The position numbers were made by a program, and so were the translations under genes. The notes under the pieces were generated by a model. That model made no database searches. It saw nothing but the letters and a program-made list of their open reading frames with translations, and was not told the origin of the DNA. 43,724 bases of DNA from Sulfurospirillaceae bacterium (GTDB lineage: Bacteria > Campylobacterota > Campylobacteria > Campylobacterales > Sulfurospirillaceae): assembly GCA_028692875.1 (NCBI GenBank), contig JAQUWL010000018.1, positions 1-43,724 of the forward strand, given 5' to 3'. Of this stretch, positions 35,868 through 43,602 are shown in pieces; the first letter of the stretch is position 1, and every line of letters begins with the position of its first letter.

Positions 35868-38800
35868 GTGATAAATATCAAAGAACTAATCAAAGAAAAA
35901 ATTTTAATTATTGACGGTGCGATGGGTACGCAAATACAATCCCTTACGCTTTCAAACGATGTGTGGCAAGGGCTTGAGGGTTGCAATGAGCTTTTGAATC
36001 TTACATGTAAGGATGAGATTGCAAAAATTCATCGTGCCTATCTTTTGGCAGGTGCTGATATCATAAAGACGAATACCTTTGGTGCTTTGCCGTGGGTTCT
36101 TGAGGACTATGGCATTGCTGGAAAAACGTATGAGTTGGCGTATGCAGGAGCGAAACTTGCCAAGGAAGTGTGTGAGTCGTTTTCAACACCTCAAAAACCT
36201 CGCTTTGTTGCGGGGGCGATGGGGCCGGGTACAAAATTGCCATCACTTGGGCATATCGGTTATGACGAGATGTATGAGGGCTATGTGCTGTGCGTGAAAG
36301 GTTTGATTGACGGTGGAGCAGATGTTTTGTTGATTGAGACAGCACAAGACCCTTTGCAGATAAAAACTGCACTTCACGCAATAGAAGATGTACAAAATGA
36401 GCTACATGTAAAGATTTCAGTGATGGTTTCGGTTACAATTGAGCTTAGTGGAACGATGCTTATCGGAACGGATGCTGCGACAATAGCGACTATTTTGGAG
36501 CCTTTTGATATCTTAAGTCTTGGCTTTAACTGTGGCACTGGTCCTCAGCAGGTCGAAAAACATGTGAAGACATTGAGCGATATGTGGGATAGACCTATCA
36601 GCGTACACGCTAACGCTGGACTTCCTCAAAATAGGGGTGGTTATACCTTTTATCCGATGGGACCTCGTGAGTTTGCACAGCTTCAAGAGGGATTTACGCA
36701 GATTGACGGAGTGGCGATTTTGGGCGGATGTTGCGGAACAACACCTCAGCATATATTGGAACTTTCCAAAAAAGTTGAGGGCAAAAAACCATTGCCTCCA
36801 GTTGGTGTTATAACACCGTCATTGGCTTCTTTGTTTGAAACAAGAGCCCTAAAGCAAAATCCAGCACCATTTCTAATCGGCGAGCGAAGTAATGCCACGG
36901 GTTCAAAAGCATTTCGTGAGCTACTTTTGGCAGAAGATTATGATGGAACTTTGAGTGTTGCACAACAGCAAGTAAGAAGTGGAGCACACGGTATTGATGT
37001 GAGTGTGGGATTTGCGGGACGTGATGAGAGTGTCGATATGCTACGAGTTGTGAGTCGTTATGCCCAAAAGATAACCCTTCCACTTATGCCAGATTCTACT
37101 CAATACAACGCACTATTAACAGCTTTGAAGCATATTGGCGGAAAACCTATCATCAACTCTGTAAATCTTGAGGACGGAGAGGAAAAATTTGACAAAGTTT
37201 GTGCTTTGGCGAAGCGTTTTGGAACAGCACTTGTCTGTTTGAGTATCGACGAGAAGGGTATGGCAAAAACAAAAGAGGATAAGATACGCATCGCTCAGAG
37301 GATTTACGAAAGGGCTACATGTAAGCACGGCATAAAGTCTACGGATTTGGTGTTTGACTTGCTGACGTTTACAGTGGGCAGTGGAGATGTGCAGTATAAA
37401 GATTGTGCCATTCAAACGATTGAAGCGATTAGAGAGTTTTCAAAAATGCACCCAGAAGTGAGTTTTGTGCTAGGCGTTTCAAATATCTCTTTTGGTTTGG
37501 CAAAACATGCGAGGGAGTATCTAAACTCTGTATTTTTACACCACTGCGTCGAGGCTGGGTTAAGTATGGCGATAGTCAATGTTAAAAATACGATTCCAAT
37601 GCACAAAATAAGCGAAATTGATAAAAAAGTTTGTGAAGATTTGCTTTTTTGCAGGGGTGATGGAAATGAGCTTTTTGCGTTTATTGACCATTTTGCAGAT
37701 GCAAAAGAGCTTAGCAAAGAGGATGACGAGCAATTTAATCGTCTAAGCACTCGTGAAAAACTCTCTAAACTTTTGATAGATGGCGACAAGGAGCGTATGC
37801 TGGCTCTTTTAACAAGTGCAAAAGATGAGATAGCCCCAGAAATTATTATAAACGAGGTTTTGATTGATGCGATGAAGGTTGTCGGAGAGTATTTTGGAAG
37901 TGGAAAAATGCAACTCCCTTTTGTACTTCAATCAGCTGAAGTCATGAAAGCTTCGGTGGATTTTCTTCAGCCGTATTTACCAAAAAGCCAAAAGAGTAGC
38001 ACGACAACATTGGTTTTGGGAACGGTCAAGGGCGATGTGCATGATGTGGGTAAAAACCTTGTGGATATCATTTTTAGCAACAACGGTTTCAGGGTTATAA
38101 ACATCGGCATCAAAGCAGAAATTGAGCAGTTTGTGGAGGCTTTAAAGACGCATAATGCTGATGCTATCGGAATGAGTGGTCTTTTGGTCAAATCGACAAA
38201 TGTTATGAAAGAAAATCTTGAAACATTGCAAAAGTTGGGTATCAAAATTCCTGTTATTTTGGGCGGAGCAGCACTTACGGATAACTTTGTGGAGGATTTT
38301 TGCCGACCGATTTATGATGGACCTATTTTTTATTGTAAAGATGCGTTTGAGGGGCTTGAGGCGATGAGTCGCATTGAGGCGAAAAATCACAATACGGCTT
38401 TTGGCAAAGTTGTGGATAAAAATCTGAAAAAGATAGAAAAAAAAGAGCCTGAAAATATACCGCCTCTAAGTGATATCTCAATGCCTAGTCGTGATATAAA
38501 TATGCCGATTCCTCCATTTTGGGGCAGAAGAGTACTAAAAAGTGATGTTAAGGAACTAGCGTATTCGTGGATAAATCATAAGATTTTGTTTGCACAGCGT
38601 TGGGGATACAGCGGTAAAGGGCAAAGCAAAGAACAGAAACAAAAACAGCTTGATGAGGTTTTGTGGCCAGCTTATGAGCGGATTAAAGCTGACATTGAGC
38701 GTTTGGGGCTTTTTGAGCCGACCATCATCTACGGCTACTATCCAGCGCGCTCTAGTGAAAACACTCTTTATCTTTTTGATGAGAGCGAGGGGTATTTTAG

Positions 38801-39335
38801 TGAAGAACAGGTCAATAATGAGCCTATTGAGCTTGTAAAGAACAGGGCGATAAAGAAGTTTGATTTTCCACGTCAGATAAAAGCACCTTTTCGATGTTTG
38901 AGCGATTTTATCGCCTCTTCTTCTCATGATGTAGTGGCTTTGACATGTGTGAGTGCGGGAAGTAAGTTTTCGCAGTATGAGAAAACGCTTTATGATGCGG
39001 GCAATTTTAGCGAATACTACTTTGTTCACGGTCTTGGCGTTGAGTTAGCCGAGGCGTTGGCAGAGATAGTGCATAAACAGATACGTTTGGATTTGGGTAT
39101 CGCAAAAAACGAGGGCAATAGCTTGAGGGATGTGAAGATGAAAGGCTATGTTGGTTGTCGCTACTCTTTTGGGTATCCAGCTTGTCCTCATCTGGACGAT
39201 ACGAGAGTGATTTTTGATTTGCTTAAACCTGAAGAGTTTGGTATCACGTTGAGTGAGACGTTTCAAATCCATCCAGAGCAAAGCACAACAGCCATTGTGA
39301 TGCACCACGGCGAGGCACTTTACTTTAACGTCTAA
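35868..39335 (+). CDS. metH: Cobalamin-dependent methionine synthase MetH
   Basis: An 1155-residue four-module MetH (E. coli 1227). Homocysteine/zinc module (about 1-320) with IDGAMGTQIQ, NCGTGP and GGCCGTTPQH; folate module (about 335-610) with IGERSNATGSKAF; cobalamin module (about 640-860) with DVHDVGKNL, His725 being the axial ligand; and activation module (about 890-1155) with GYVGCRYSFGYPACP. It methylates homocysteine from methyl-THF. The GTG start has AGGA 7 bp upstream. Three TACATGTA words fall in it (36002, 36403, 37316). No riboswitch is visible upstream. Confidence 0.97.
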   Translation: MINIKELIKEKILIIDGAMGTQIQSLTLSNDVWQGLEGCNELLNLTCKDEIAKIHRAYLLAGADIIKTNTFGALPWVLEDYGIAGKTYELAYAGAKLAKEVCESFSTPQKPRFVAGAMGPGTKLPSLGHIGYDEMYEGYVLCVKGLIDGGADVLLIETAQDPLQIKTALHAIEDVQNELHVKISVMVSVTIELSGTMLIGTDAATIATILEPFDILSLGFNCGTGPQQVEKHVKTLSDMWDRPISVHANAGLPQNRGGYTFYPMGPREFAQLQEGFTQIDGVAILGGCCGTTPQHILELSKKVEGKKPLPPVGVITPSLASLFETRALKQNPAPFLIGERSNATGSKAFRELLLAEDYDGTLSVAQQQVRSGAHGIDVSVGFAGRDESVDMLRVVSRYAQKITLPLMPDSTQYNALLTALKHIGGKPIINSVNLEDGEEKFDKVCALAKRFGTALVCLSIDEKGMAKTKEDKIRIAQRIYERATCKHGIKSTDLVFDLLTFTVGSGDVQYKDCAIQTIEAIREFSKMHPEVSFVLGVSNISFGLAKHAREYLNSVFLHHCVEAGLSMAIVNVKNTIPMHKISEIDKKVCEDLLFCRGDGNELFAFIDHFADAKELSKEDDEQFNRLSTREKLSKLLIDGDKERMLALLTSAKDEIAPEIIINEVLIDAMKVVGEYFGSGKMQLPFVLQSAEVMKASVDFLQPYLPKSQKSSTTTLVLGTVKGDVHDVGKNLVDIIFSNNGFRVINIGIKAEIEQFVEALKTHNADAIGMSGLLVKSTNVMKENLETLQKLGIKIPVILGGAALTDNFVEDFCRPIYDGPIFYCKDAFEGLEAMSRIEAKNHNTAFGKVVDKNLKKIEKKEPENIPPLSDISMPSRDINMPIPPFWGRRVLKSDVKELAYSWINHKILFAQRWGYSGKGQSKEQKQKQLDEVLWPAYERIKADIERLGLFEPTIIYGYYPARSSENTLYLFDESEGYFSEEQVNNEPIELVKNRAIKKFDFPRQIKAPFRCLSDFIASSSHDVVALTCVSAGSKFSQYEKTLYDAGNFSEYYFVHGLGVELAEALAEIVHKQIRLDLGIAKNEGNSLRDVKMKGYVGCRYSFGYPACPHLDDTRVIFDLLKPEEFGITLSETFQIHPEQSTTAIVMHHGEALYFNV

Positions 39336-39344
39336 GGAGTTTTT

Positions 39345-39551
39345 ATGCCTTTTATCAATGTGAAAATGACCCATGAAGATGGTGGAGCCACAAAGGAGCA
39401 AAAAGAAGCCCTTGCAAAAGAGCTTACAAGTGCATTTGTGCGTATCTTTGGACGTGGAGAGAAAAGTACGGTCGTTATTATCGAGGAAGTATCGACAGAT
39501 AACTATGTTATAGGTGGCAAGAGCGTTAGCCGTATCCGAGAGGGAAAATAG
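39345..39551 (+). CDS. 4-oxalocrotonate tautomerase family protein
   Basis: A 68-residue small tautomerase with catalytic Pro2 (MPFINVKMTHEDGGATKEQK), which becomes the N-terminus after Met removal, and IEEVSTDNYVIGGKSV near the end. Substrate unknown. It follows metH by 9 bp and is the last core gene before the transposase remnant, which begins about 10 bp after the stop. Confidence 0.9.
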   Translation: MPFINVKMTHEDGGATKEQKEALAKELTSAFVRIFGRGEKSTVVIIEEVSTDNYVIGGKSVSRIREGK

Positions 39552-39561
39552 AAAATATTTC

Positions 39562-39909
39562 ACCACCATCTAAGTGATTGGTCGTATTTGGGATTTTAAA
39601 TTCTTTGTGATTTTTGTACGTGAACAGATAGGGAAGATTTGTTTTCAAGCTTCTATGGGCTGCTACTAATCTAGCATGCGTTGGTGTCGGTCTATTGGTT
39701 TTAACATTCAAAGTTTTTTTCTTCAAGAAATGATTTGTATTTTAAATGCCATAGTTTTAAAGCATCTGTAAATCTCTCTTGAGTTAAAAAGTAAGTTTAC
39801 GACAGATTTTCAATAAGTCAATTGAAGCTTATAATTTTGGTTTATTGGTTAAATATCTCTTGATAATAGCAGTCTGATGAAAGTGACACATTTGCACTGG
39901 AATATCTCC
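39562..39909 (-). pseudogene. C-terminal fragment of an IS transposase
   Basis: Reading the minus strand from 39909 gives GDIPVQMCHFHQTAIIKRYL, then SIDLLKICRKLTF, QERFTDALKLWHLKYKSFLE, AHRSLKTNLPYLFTYKNH and IPNTTNHLDGG. This is the C-terminal half of a DDE transposase (mutator-like type). It is broken by an in-frame TAA (near 39829), by a lost T in a T-run (near 39785) and by an extra A in an A-run (near 39718). The end after LDGG is missing, cut off beside the tautomerase gene. The rest of the IS is gone. The subfamily is inferred from memory. Confidence 0.75.
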
Positions 39910-40262
39910 AAATGCAGAGCAAGCACTGCTTGAGCAAAAGAAACTCACATTTGATGCAACATACATATTCTTAAATCAATCAAATGAATCTTTTTATGGT
40001 CATGACATCATAGGAAAGAGATTTAGAGAGATTATAAAACAAAGCGGTGTGAAAGAGAGACCCATTGTATAATTTAAGATATACTTTTGCTTCACAGATG
40101 ATAAGCCGAGGTGCAGATATTGTTTGGGTGTCTAATATGCTTGGACATAAAGATGTCTCAATTACATTTTCAACATATACAAAATTTATCAAAGAAGATG
40201 ATGAAGTAAGAATAAGAAATATTGAAAAAATGGGCACGATTATGGGCACTTTCTCTGAATGA
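39908..40262 (+). pseudogene. C-terminal fragment of a tyrosine recombinase (integrase)
   Basis: Frame one reads NAEQALLEQKKLTFDATYIF and YGHDIIGKRFREIIKQ to KERP, then hits TAA at about 40073. Dropping one base of CCCA near 40061 joins it to LYNLRYTFASQMISRGADIV, VWVSNMLGHKDVSITFSTYT and KFIKEDDE, ending at TGA 40262. This covers the catalytic C-terminal core (Arg of the NLRY box, LGHKD box, Tyr in TYTKF). The usual His of the HxLR box is Asn. The N-terminal two-thirds is absent and abuts the transposase fragment. It is the trace of an integrated element. Confidence 0.85.
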
Positions 40263-40303
40263 GAAGTGCTAAAGCCCTAAAAATAGGTGGTTACAAGGTG
40301 CAG

Positions 40304-40506
40304 ATACGAGTTTATTACGATGATATTTTTTGACTTAAAAAAACAAGTAATAACCCCTTTATTGGGGGGGTTTAATCAAAAAATATTTTTTAAAAATCAT
40401 TGCTTTTTTAGAATTAATAGACAAGTTTATGGTCAAGTTTGATAATTAGTATATTTAAAGTAACGATTTTAAGGGGTTTATGAATGAAAATACGAGTCTA
40501 TTATGA
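40304..40506 (+). repeat. Two copies of ATACGAGTYTATTAYGA, each like a truncated gene start
   Basis: Copies at 40304-40320 and 40490-40506 match at 15 of 17 bases. Each follows a start-like codon (GTG at 40299; ATG at 40484 after AAGGGG) and would encode (K/Q)IRVYY(E/D), then ends within a few codons. The peptide resembles the start of YbgC-type thioesterases, so they may be gene 5' ends left by insertion or deletion events, or attachment-site duplicates. Confidence 0.45.
40364..40380 (+). terminator. C4/G7 hairpin
   Basis: CCCC (40364-40367), loop TTTATT, GGGG within a run of seven G (40374-40380), followed by TTTAAT. It looks like a terminator, and the G-run is unusual in such AT-rich DNA. 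Confidence 0.4.
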
Positions 40507-40604
40507 AAACACATATTTTCTGTAAATTTCCGAAATAATACCACGAAAACAAGGGGCTTTCATTTTTCATTTCTCTAAAAATACTAAAATTTAAGAAATT
40601 TTTG

Positions 40605-40625
40605 GAGCGAATTTAGAGCGAATTT
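40605..40625 (+). repeat. Tandem GAGCGAATTT repeats
   Basis: GAGCGAATTT at 40605-40614 and again at 40616-40625, one base apart. With a period of 11 bp, both would face the same side of the helix. Function unknown. Confidence 0.5.
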
Positions 40626-40672
40626 GAAGCCTAAAATATCCTCTTTTTGTATATAAAAATATATCTCAAATA

Positions 40673-40700
40673 TTGCATATCTTTTTTTTGGATGTATAAT
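40673..40700 (+). promoter_or_regulatory. Promoter-like site upstream of the accessory operon
   Basis: TTGCAT (40673-40678), 16-bp spacer, TATAAT (40695-40700). It lies 257 bp before the first gene. A second -10-like TATGATAAAAT is nearer (40909-40919), 38 bp from the ATG. Confidence 0.45.
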
Positions 40701-40720
40701 CACTTTAGCAAGTACAAATT

Positions 40721-40862
40721 CCTTAAAATAGGAGTTTGGCAAGTTTAGCACTTTGGCAACTTATCCGAGAGCTAAAAGACCTATTCTAAATCATCTCTCT
40801 TCCCTTAATAACCCTAAAATAGGACTTATCCGAAAATAAATTACTTATCTAACTTATCCGAG
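40721..40862 (+). repeat. Clustered CCTAAAATAGG and ACTTATCCGA words
   Basis: The palindrome-like CCT(T/A)AAAATAGG occurs at 40721-40732 and 40812-40823, with a variant at 40275-40287. ACTTATCCGA occurs at 40759, 40824 and 40852, and partly at 40843. The cluster lies between the two promoter-like sites of the accessory operon, which suits an operator or recombinase-binding array. Confidence 0.5.
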
Positions 40863-40956
40863 CAAGGTTTTTAAGGAGAAAAATATCAAATTATGATTGA
40901 AGTAGTTTTATGATAAAATGTAAATATTTAAGTCTTTATGAGAGGTAGTTTTATAT

Positions 40957-41148
40957 ATGCACGAAATAGTAACAAGTGATTGGTTTTTATTAATAACTGG
41001 ATTATGTAGTATAGTTGGTTTGCTATTAGCTATTTTTGCTACTACAAAAGTTATAAAGATTAGTCACAAACTTAATATTAAAAATCAAAATATTACTGTA
41101 AATGGAGATGGAAATTCTACTGCTGGTGGTAATAATGGCACTATTTAA
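40957..41148 (+). CDS. Single-span membrane protein with C-terminal QNI-TVNG/TAGG motif (candidate effector)
   Basis: A 63-residue protein: short N-terminus (MHEIVTSD), one hydrophobic span of about 24 residues (about 9-34; FLLITGLCSIVGLLLAIF), a basic stretch (KVIKISHKLNIK), and a polar tail QNITVNGDGNSTAGGNNGTI. I recognise no enzyme domain. The tail motif is repeated at the start of the next protein. In bacterial immune operons, small membrane proteins that carry a short motif shared with a neighbouring sensor often act as membrane-permeabilising effectors; that function is inferred. An AGAGG site lies 11 bp before the ATG. It overlaps the next gene by 14 bp. Confidence 0.6.
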   Translation: MHEIVTSDWFLLITGLCSIVGLLLAIFATTKVIKISHKLNIKNQNITVNGDGNSTAGGNNGTI

Positions 41149-41175
41149 TGATGAACAAAATATTTCTGTAAATGG
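41086..41175 (+). repeat. 20-bp direct repeat encoding the shared motif
   Basis: CAAAATATTWCTGTAAATGG occurs at 41086-41105 and 41156-41175 (19 of 20 bases identical, offset 70 bp). Each copy is read in the frame of its own gene as QNI(T/S)VNG. Outside this core the DNA diverges, although the protein motif continues (N-S/K-TAGG). Confidence 0.85.
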
Positions 41176-41680
41176 TTCAAATAACAAAACAGCGGGCGGA
41201 GATTTATTTGATTTATCTTCTGTTTATATGATTGAATCTATAAAACACGAGTCAGCAATTGGAAATGTTTTATTGGGACTTTCTCATTTTACAACTGACA
41301 TTCAATATGAAAAACCTGATACAATAGAATATACAATTGAAGATAAAATAGATCATAATAAATTATCAAAATATAAAGATTTCTTTGATGATTATATGGA
41401 AAATTATAATCTTGTAAAGAATAAAGTAAATATTATCATCGAAGAGGACTTAACTTTTGAAAAGCGTTTGATAACATATATTAAAAATAAATATATAAAA
41501 CATTATTCAAAAGATAGTGATACAAATATAGTTTTAGATAATATATTAGAAGATATAGAACAAGAGTTGAAAATGCACTCAAAACTAAATTTGGATGATA
41601 TTAGTGGTGTTCACTATATTGTATTTTATGTATTTGCTCAATGCAAAATATATCAAAAACCGCCAAGGATTAATTTATGA
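41135..41680 (+). CDS. Likely ABC-3C first component with N-terminal QNI-SVNG/TAGG motif
   Basis: A 181-residue protein, taking ATG 41135, which has GGTGGT upstream; an ATG at 41102 in the same frame would add a hydrophobic but implausible MEMEILLLVVI. Residues 8-23 are the motif EQNISVNGSNNKTAGG; the remainder is mainly helical, with charged central helices and a C-terminal region GVHYIVFYVFAQCKIYQKP. Its place immediately before an MC6-like gene and a DUF2326 ATPase gene fits the ABC-3C component that carries the C-terminal partner domain. I do not recognise the domain by motif alone. It overlaps the next gene by 4 bp. Confidence 0.6.
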   Translation: MALFNDEQNISVNGSNNKTAGGDLFDLSSVYMIESIKHESAIGNVLLGLSHFTTDIQYEKPDTIEYTIEDKIDHNKLSKYKDFFDDYMENYNLVKNKVNIIIEEDLTFEKRLITYIKNKYIKHYSKDSDTNIVLDNILEDIEQELKMHSKLNLDDISGVHYIVFYVFAQCKIYQKPPRINL

Positions 41681-41904
41681 TCATTACAGAGAGAAATCCT
41701 CAAAAAAGTCTTTATTTTTTAGGTGGAAAATTACTTGAACTTTTGAAAAGAGAGAATATTAAATATACGCTTCTTGAGCTATATGAACAATTTAAAAAAT
41801 ATCAAAATATTGAATTTAAAAAATTTGTTTTGATTTTAGACTGGTTATATTTAATTAATTCTATAAAAATTACACAAGATGGATTTATAGTAAAATGTTC
41901 TTAA
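41677..41904 (+). CDS. ABC-three-component system middle component (MC6-like)
   Basis: A 75-residue protein, MIITERNPQKSLYFLGGKLL, then LELYEQFKKYQNIEFKKFVL, LDWLYLINSIKITQDGFI. This is the size and pattern of ABC-3C middle component 6: an opening MII...P.KSL..LG..LLELL, a small winged-helix-like body and a final LD.LY.L..I......G strand pair. It probably bridges the first component and the ATPase. It overlaps its neighbours by 4 and 10 bp, so all parts are made in fixed proportion. Confidence 0.75.
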   Translation: MIITERNPQKSLYFLGGKLLELLKRENIKYTLLELYEQFKKYQNIEFKKFVLILDWLYLINSIKITQDGFIVKCS

Positions 41905-43601
41905 GTCAATTAATTATTAGAGATTATCTTGATAATGAAGTACGAAAAGTAAATTTCAATCCTAAAGGCTTAAATCTTGTTGTAGGTATCAATAATGAAA
42001 GTGGAACAACAAATAATATAGGTAAAACAACATTAATTAGATGTATCGATTTTTGTTTAAATGGTAAACTTGAACAACTATACATAGATAAAGAATTTAA
42101 AAACTCAATAAATGAAGATATTTTTAATTTTTTTAAAAATAAACAACCTACTTTTCAAGTAATTTTTAAGGACAGCACCTCAGAAGCAATATATAAAGTT
42201 TCAAGAGAAGTTATTTATGAGCAAGAAAGATTTACATTTAATAATCAGATATTGATAAATGATTCAGTTGTAGAAGGAGATTTTGATACGGAATTAAAAA
42301 AAATATTTTTTAATAATCTGAGCAAAAAGCCATCTTTGAGACAATTAATACCTAAATTTATTAGAAAAGATGAACAACAAGTAAGTAATGTATTAAAATA
42401 TCTACACCCAACAACTTCAAGCAGTGAGTATGAAAAAATACATTTATTCTTATTTGGATTTAATGCAAAGACATTATTACAATCAAAAAGTGAATTGGAA
42501 CTTGATTTAAAACGAAAAAAGAAAGCAAAAGAAGCTCTTGGTTCAAGATTTAACGCAAAAGATTTAAAACAAATTTTAGAGATTACAAAAAAAGATCTAG
42601 AGAAACTTTATAAACAAAGAGAACAGTTCCAACTTGATGATAAATATGAAATGGAAGAAAAGGAATTAAAAAAGGTTCAATTAAATCTTATGGAAATAGA
42701 AAAAAAGATTTCTGACTTTAATTTAAAAAAGACTATCAATATAAATAAATTAAACGAACTTAATGATGGTATTTTTGAGGGTGATACCCAAACACTAAAA
42801 TTATTATATGATGAAGCAAAATTTTACTCAAGTGAATTACATAAAAGTTTTGATGATGTTGTAGCTTTTCATAATAAGATGATTAAAAATGAAATGGATT
42901 ATCTAAACAATAAAATAGAAAAATTTGAAATAGAAATATTGAAATTATCAAATAATAGAAATGAACTATCTGCTCAATATTCACAACTTATGGTGAAACT
43001 TTCAAAAACGGGTTCTTTGGCGGAATATACAAAATTAAATGAACAAATAGAAAAATTGGCAGAAAAAAAAGGACAAGATGAAAAACTGTTATATGAATTG
43101 GAAAAATTAGAAACAGAGATAAGCACTATTAAGGATAGTCTTTCAAAACTAAAGGAAGAGCTAGATGAAAATTTGCAAGATTTTGATAATAAATTGGCTA
43201 TTTTTAATGAGTCATTTAGTGCATACTCAAAACTTTTATATGATACTGAGTTTTTTGTTTCTTATAACCCAGAAGAAGATCCAATTAAATTTTACACTAA
43301 AAATGTAGGAGGAAATGAGGGGAGTGGTAAAAAACAAGCTATTGTTTCAGCTTTTGATTTAGCATACATAGACTTTATAAATAAGTTAAACTTTAATTTT
43401 CCACATTTTGTAGCCCACGACAAGGTTGAGCTAATTGATATTAATAAACTTGAAATGTTATTTAATATTTCAAATAATATCAACGGACAATTTATTGTAC
43501 CAATTATTTATGATAAAATTGAAATGATTTATTCAAAATATAAAACTAATGGTAATGTAATTCTTGAATTATCAGAAAACAATAAGTTCTTTAATATTTA
43601 G
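41895..43601 (+). CDS. DUF2326-type coiled-coil ABC ATPase of an ABC-three-component system
   Basis: A 568-residue ATPase of the SMC/RecN-like class. The P-loop at about 31-46 is GINNESGTTNNIGKTT, with GKT at 43-45. Long coiled coils follow (about 185-440). The C-terminal region (about 460-568) has GNEGSGKKQAIVSAFDLAYI, the signature-like turn, and FPHFVAHDKVELID, a Walker B-like strand ending in His-Asp, both typical of DUF2326 proteins. It probably senses or clamps nucleic acid or a foreign complex and licenses the other components. Its codon use is very AT-rich (many AAA, AAT, TTA), unlike the core genes, suggesting transfer. The start overlaps MC6 by 10 bp. Confidence 0.82.
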   Translation: MFLSQLIIRDYLDNEVRKVNFNPKGLNLVVGINNESGTTNNIGKTTLIRCIDFCLNGKLEQLYIDKEFKNSINEDIFNFFKNKQPTFQVIFKDSTSEAIYKVSREVIYEQERFTFNNQILINDSVVEGDFDTELKKIFFNNLSKKPSLRQLIPKFIRKDEQQVSNVLKYLHPTTSSSEYEKIHLFLFGFNAKTLLQSKSELELDLKRKKKAKEALGSRFNAKDLKQILEITKKDLEKLYKQREQFQLDDKYEMEEKELKKVQLNLMEIEKKISDFNLKKTININKLNELNDGIFEGDTQTLKLLYDEAKFYSSELHKSFDDVVAFHNKMIKNEMDYLNNKIEKFEIEILKLSNNRNELSAQYSQLMVKLSKTGSLAEYTKLNEQIEKLAEKKGQDEKLLYELEKLETEISTIKDSLSKLKEELDENLQDFDNKLAIFNESFSAYSKLLYDTEFFVSYNPEEDPIKFYTKNVGGNEGSGKKQAIVSAFDLAYIDFINKLNFNFPHFVAHDKVELIDINKLEMLFNISNNINGQFIVPIIYDKIEMIYSKYKTNGNVILELSENNKFFNI

Positions 43602-43602
43602 G

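Larger units (their letters stand above)
40263..40956. other. About 700 bp of repeat-rich non-coding DNA
   Basis: No open frame longer than a few dozen codons resembles a protein. It contains the ATACGAGT repeats, a C4/G7 hairpin, tandem GAGCGAATTT repeats, a promoter-like site, three CCTAAAATAGG-like palindromes and three to four ACTTATCCGA words, described separately. Base composition is strongly AT-rich. It leads into the four-gene accessory operon. Confidence 0.7.

Noticed and set aside
38556-39569. Two long minus-strand open frames (157 and 174 codons) antisense to metH and the tautomerase gene
   Set aside because: They lie opposite well-conserved coding sequence, have unusual compositions and no recognisable domain or ribosome binding site; they are shadows of metH codon use.
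40374-40380. G7 tract as a phase-variable switch
   Set aside because: It is in non-coding DNA within a hairpin, not in a gene or between promoter elements that I can identify; seven G is at the low end for slippage.
40893-40913. A six-codon frame (MIEVVL) upstream of the accessory operon as a leader peptide
   Set aside because: The Shine-Dalgarno-like AAGGAG is about 14 bp away and nothing marks an attenuator after it.
40263-40956. CRISPR-like array from the repeated words
   Set aside because: The repeats are 10-12 bp, of several kinds, with irregular spacing and no uniform spacers; no cas genes are present.
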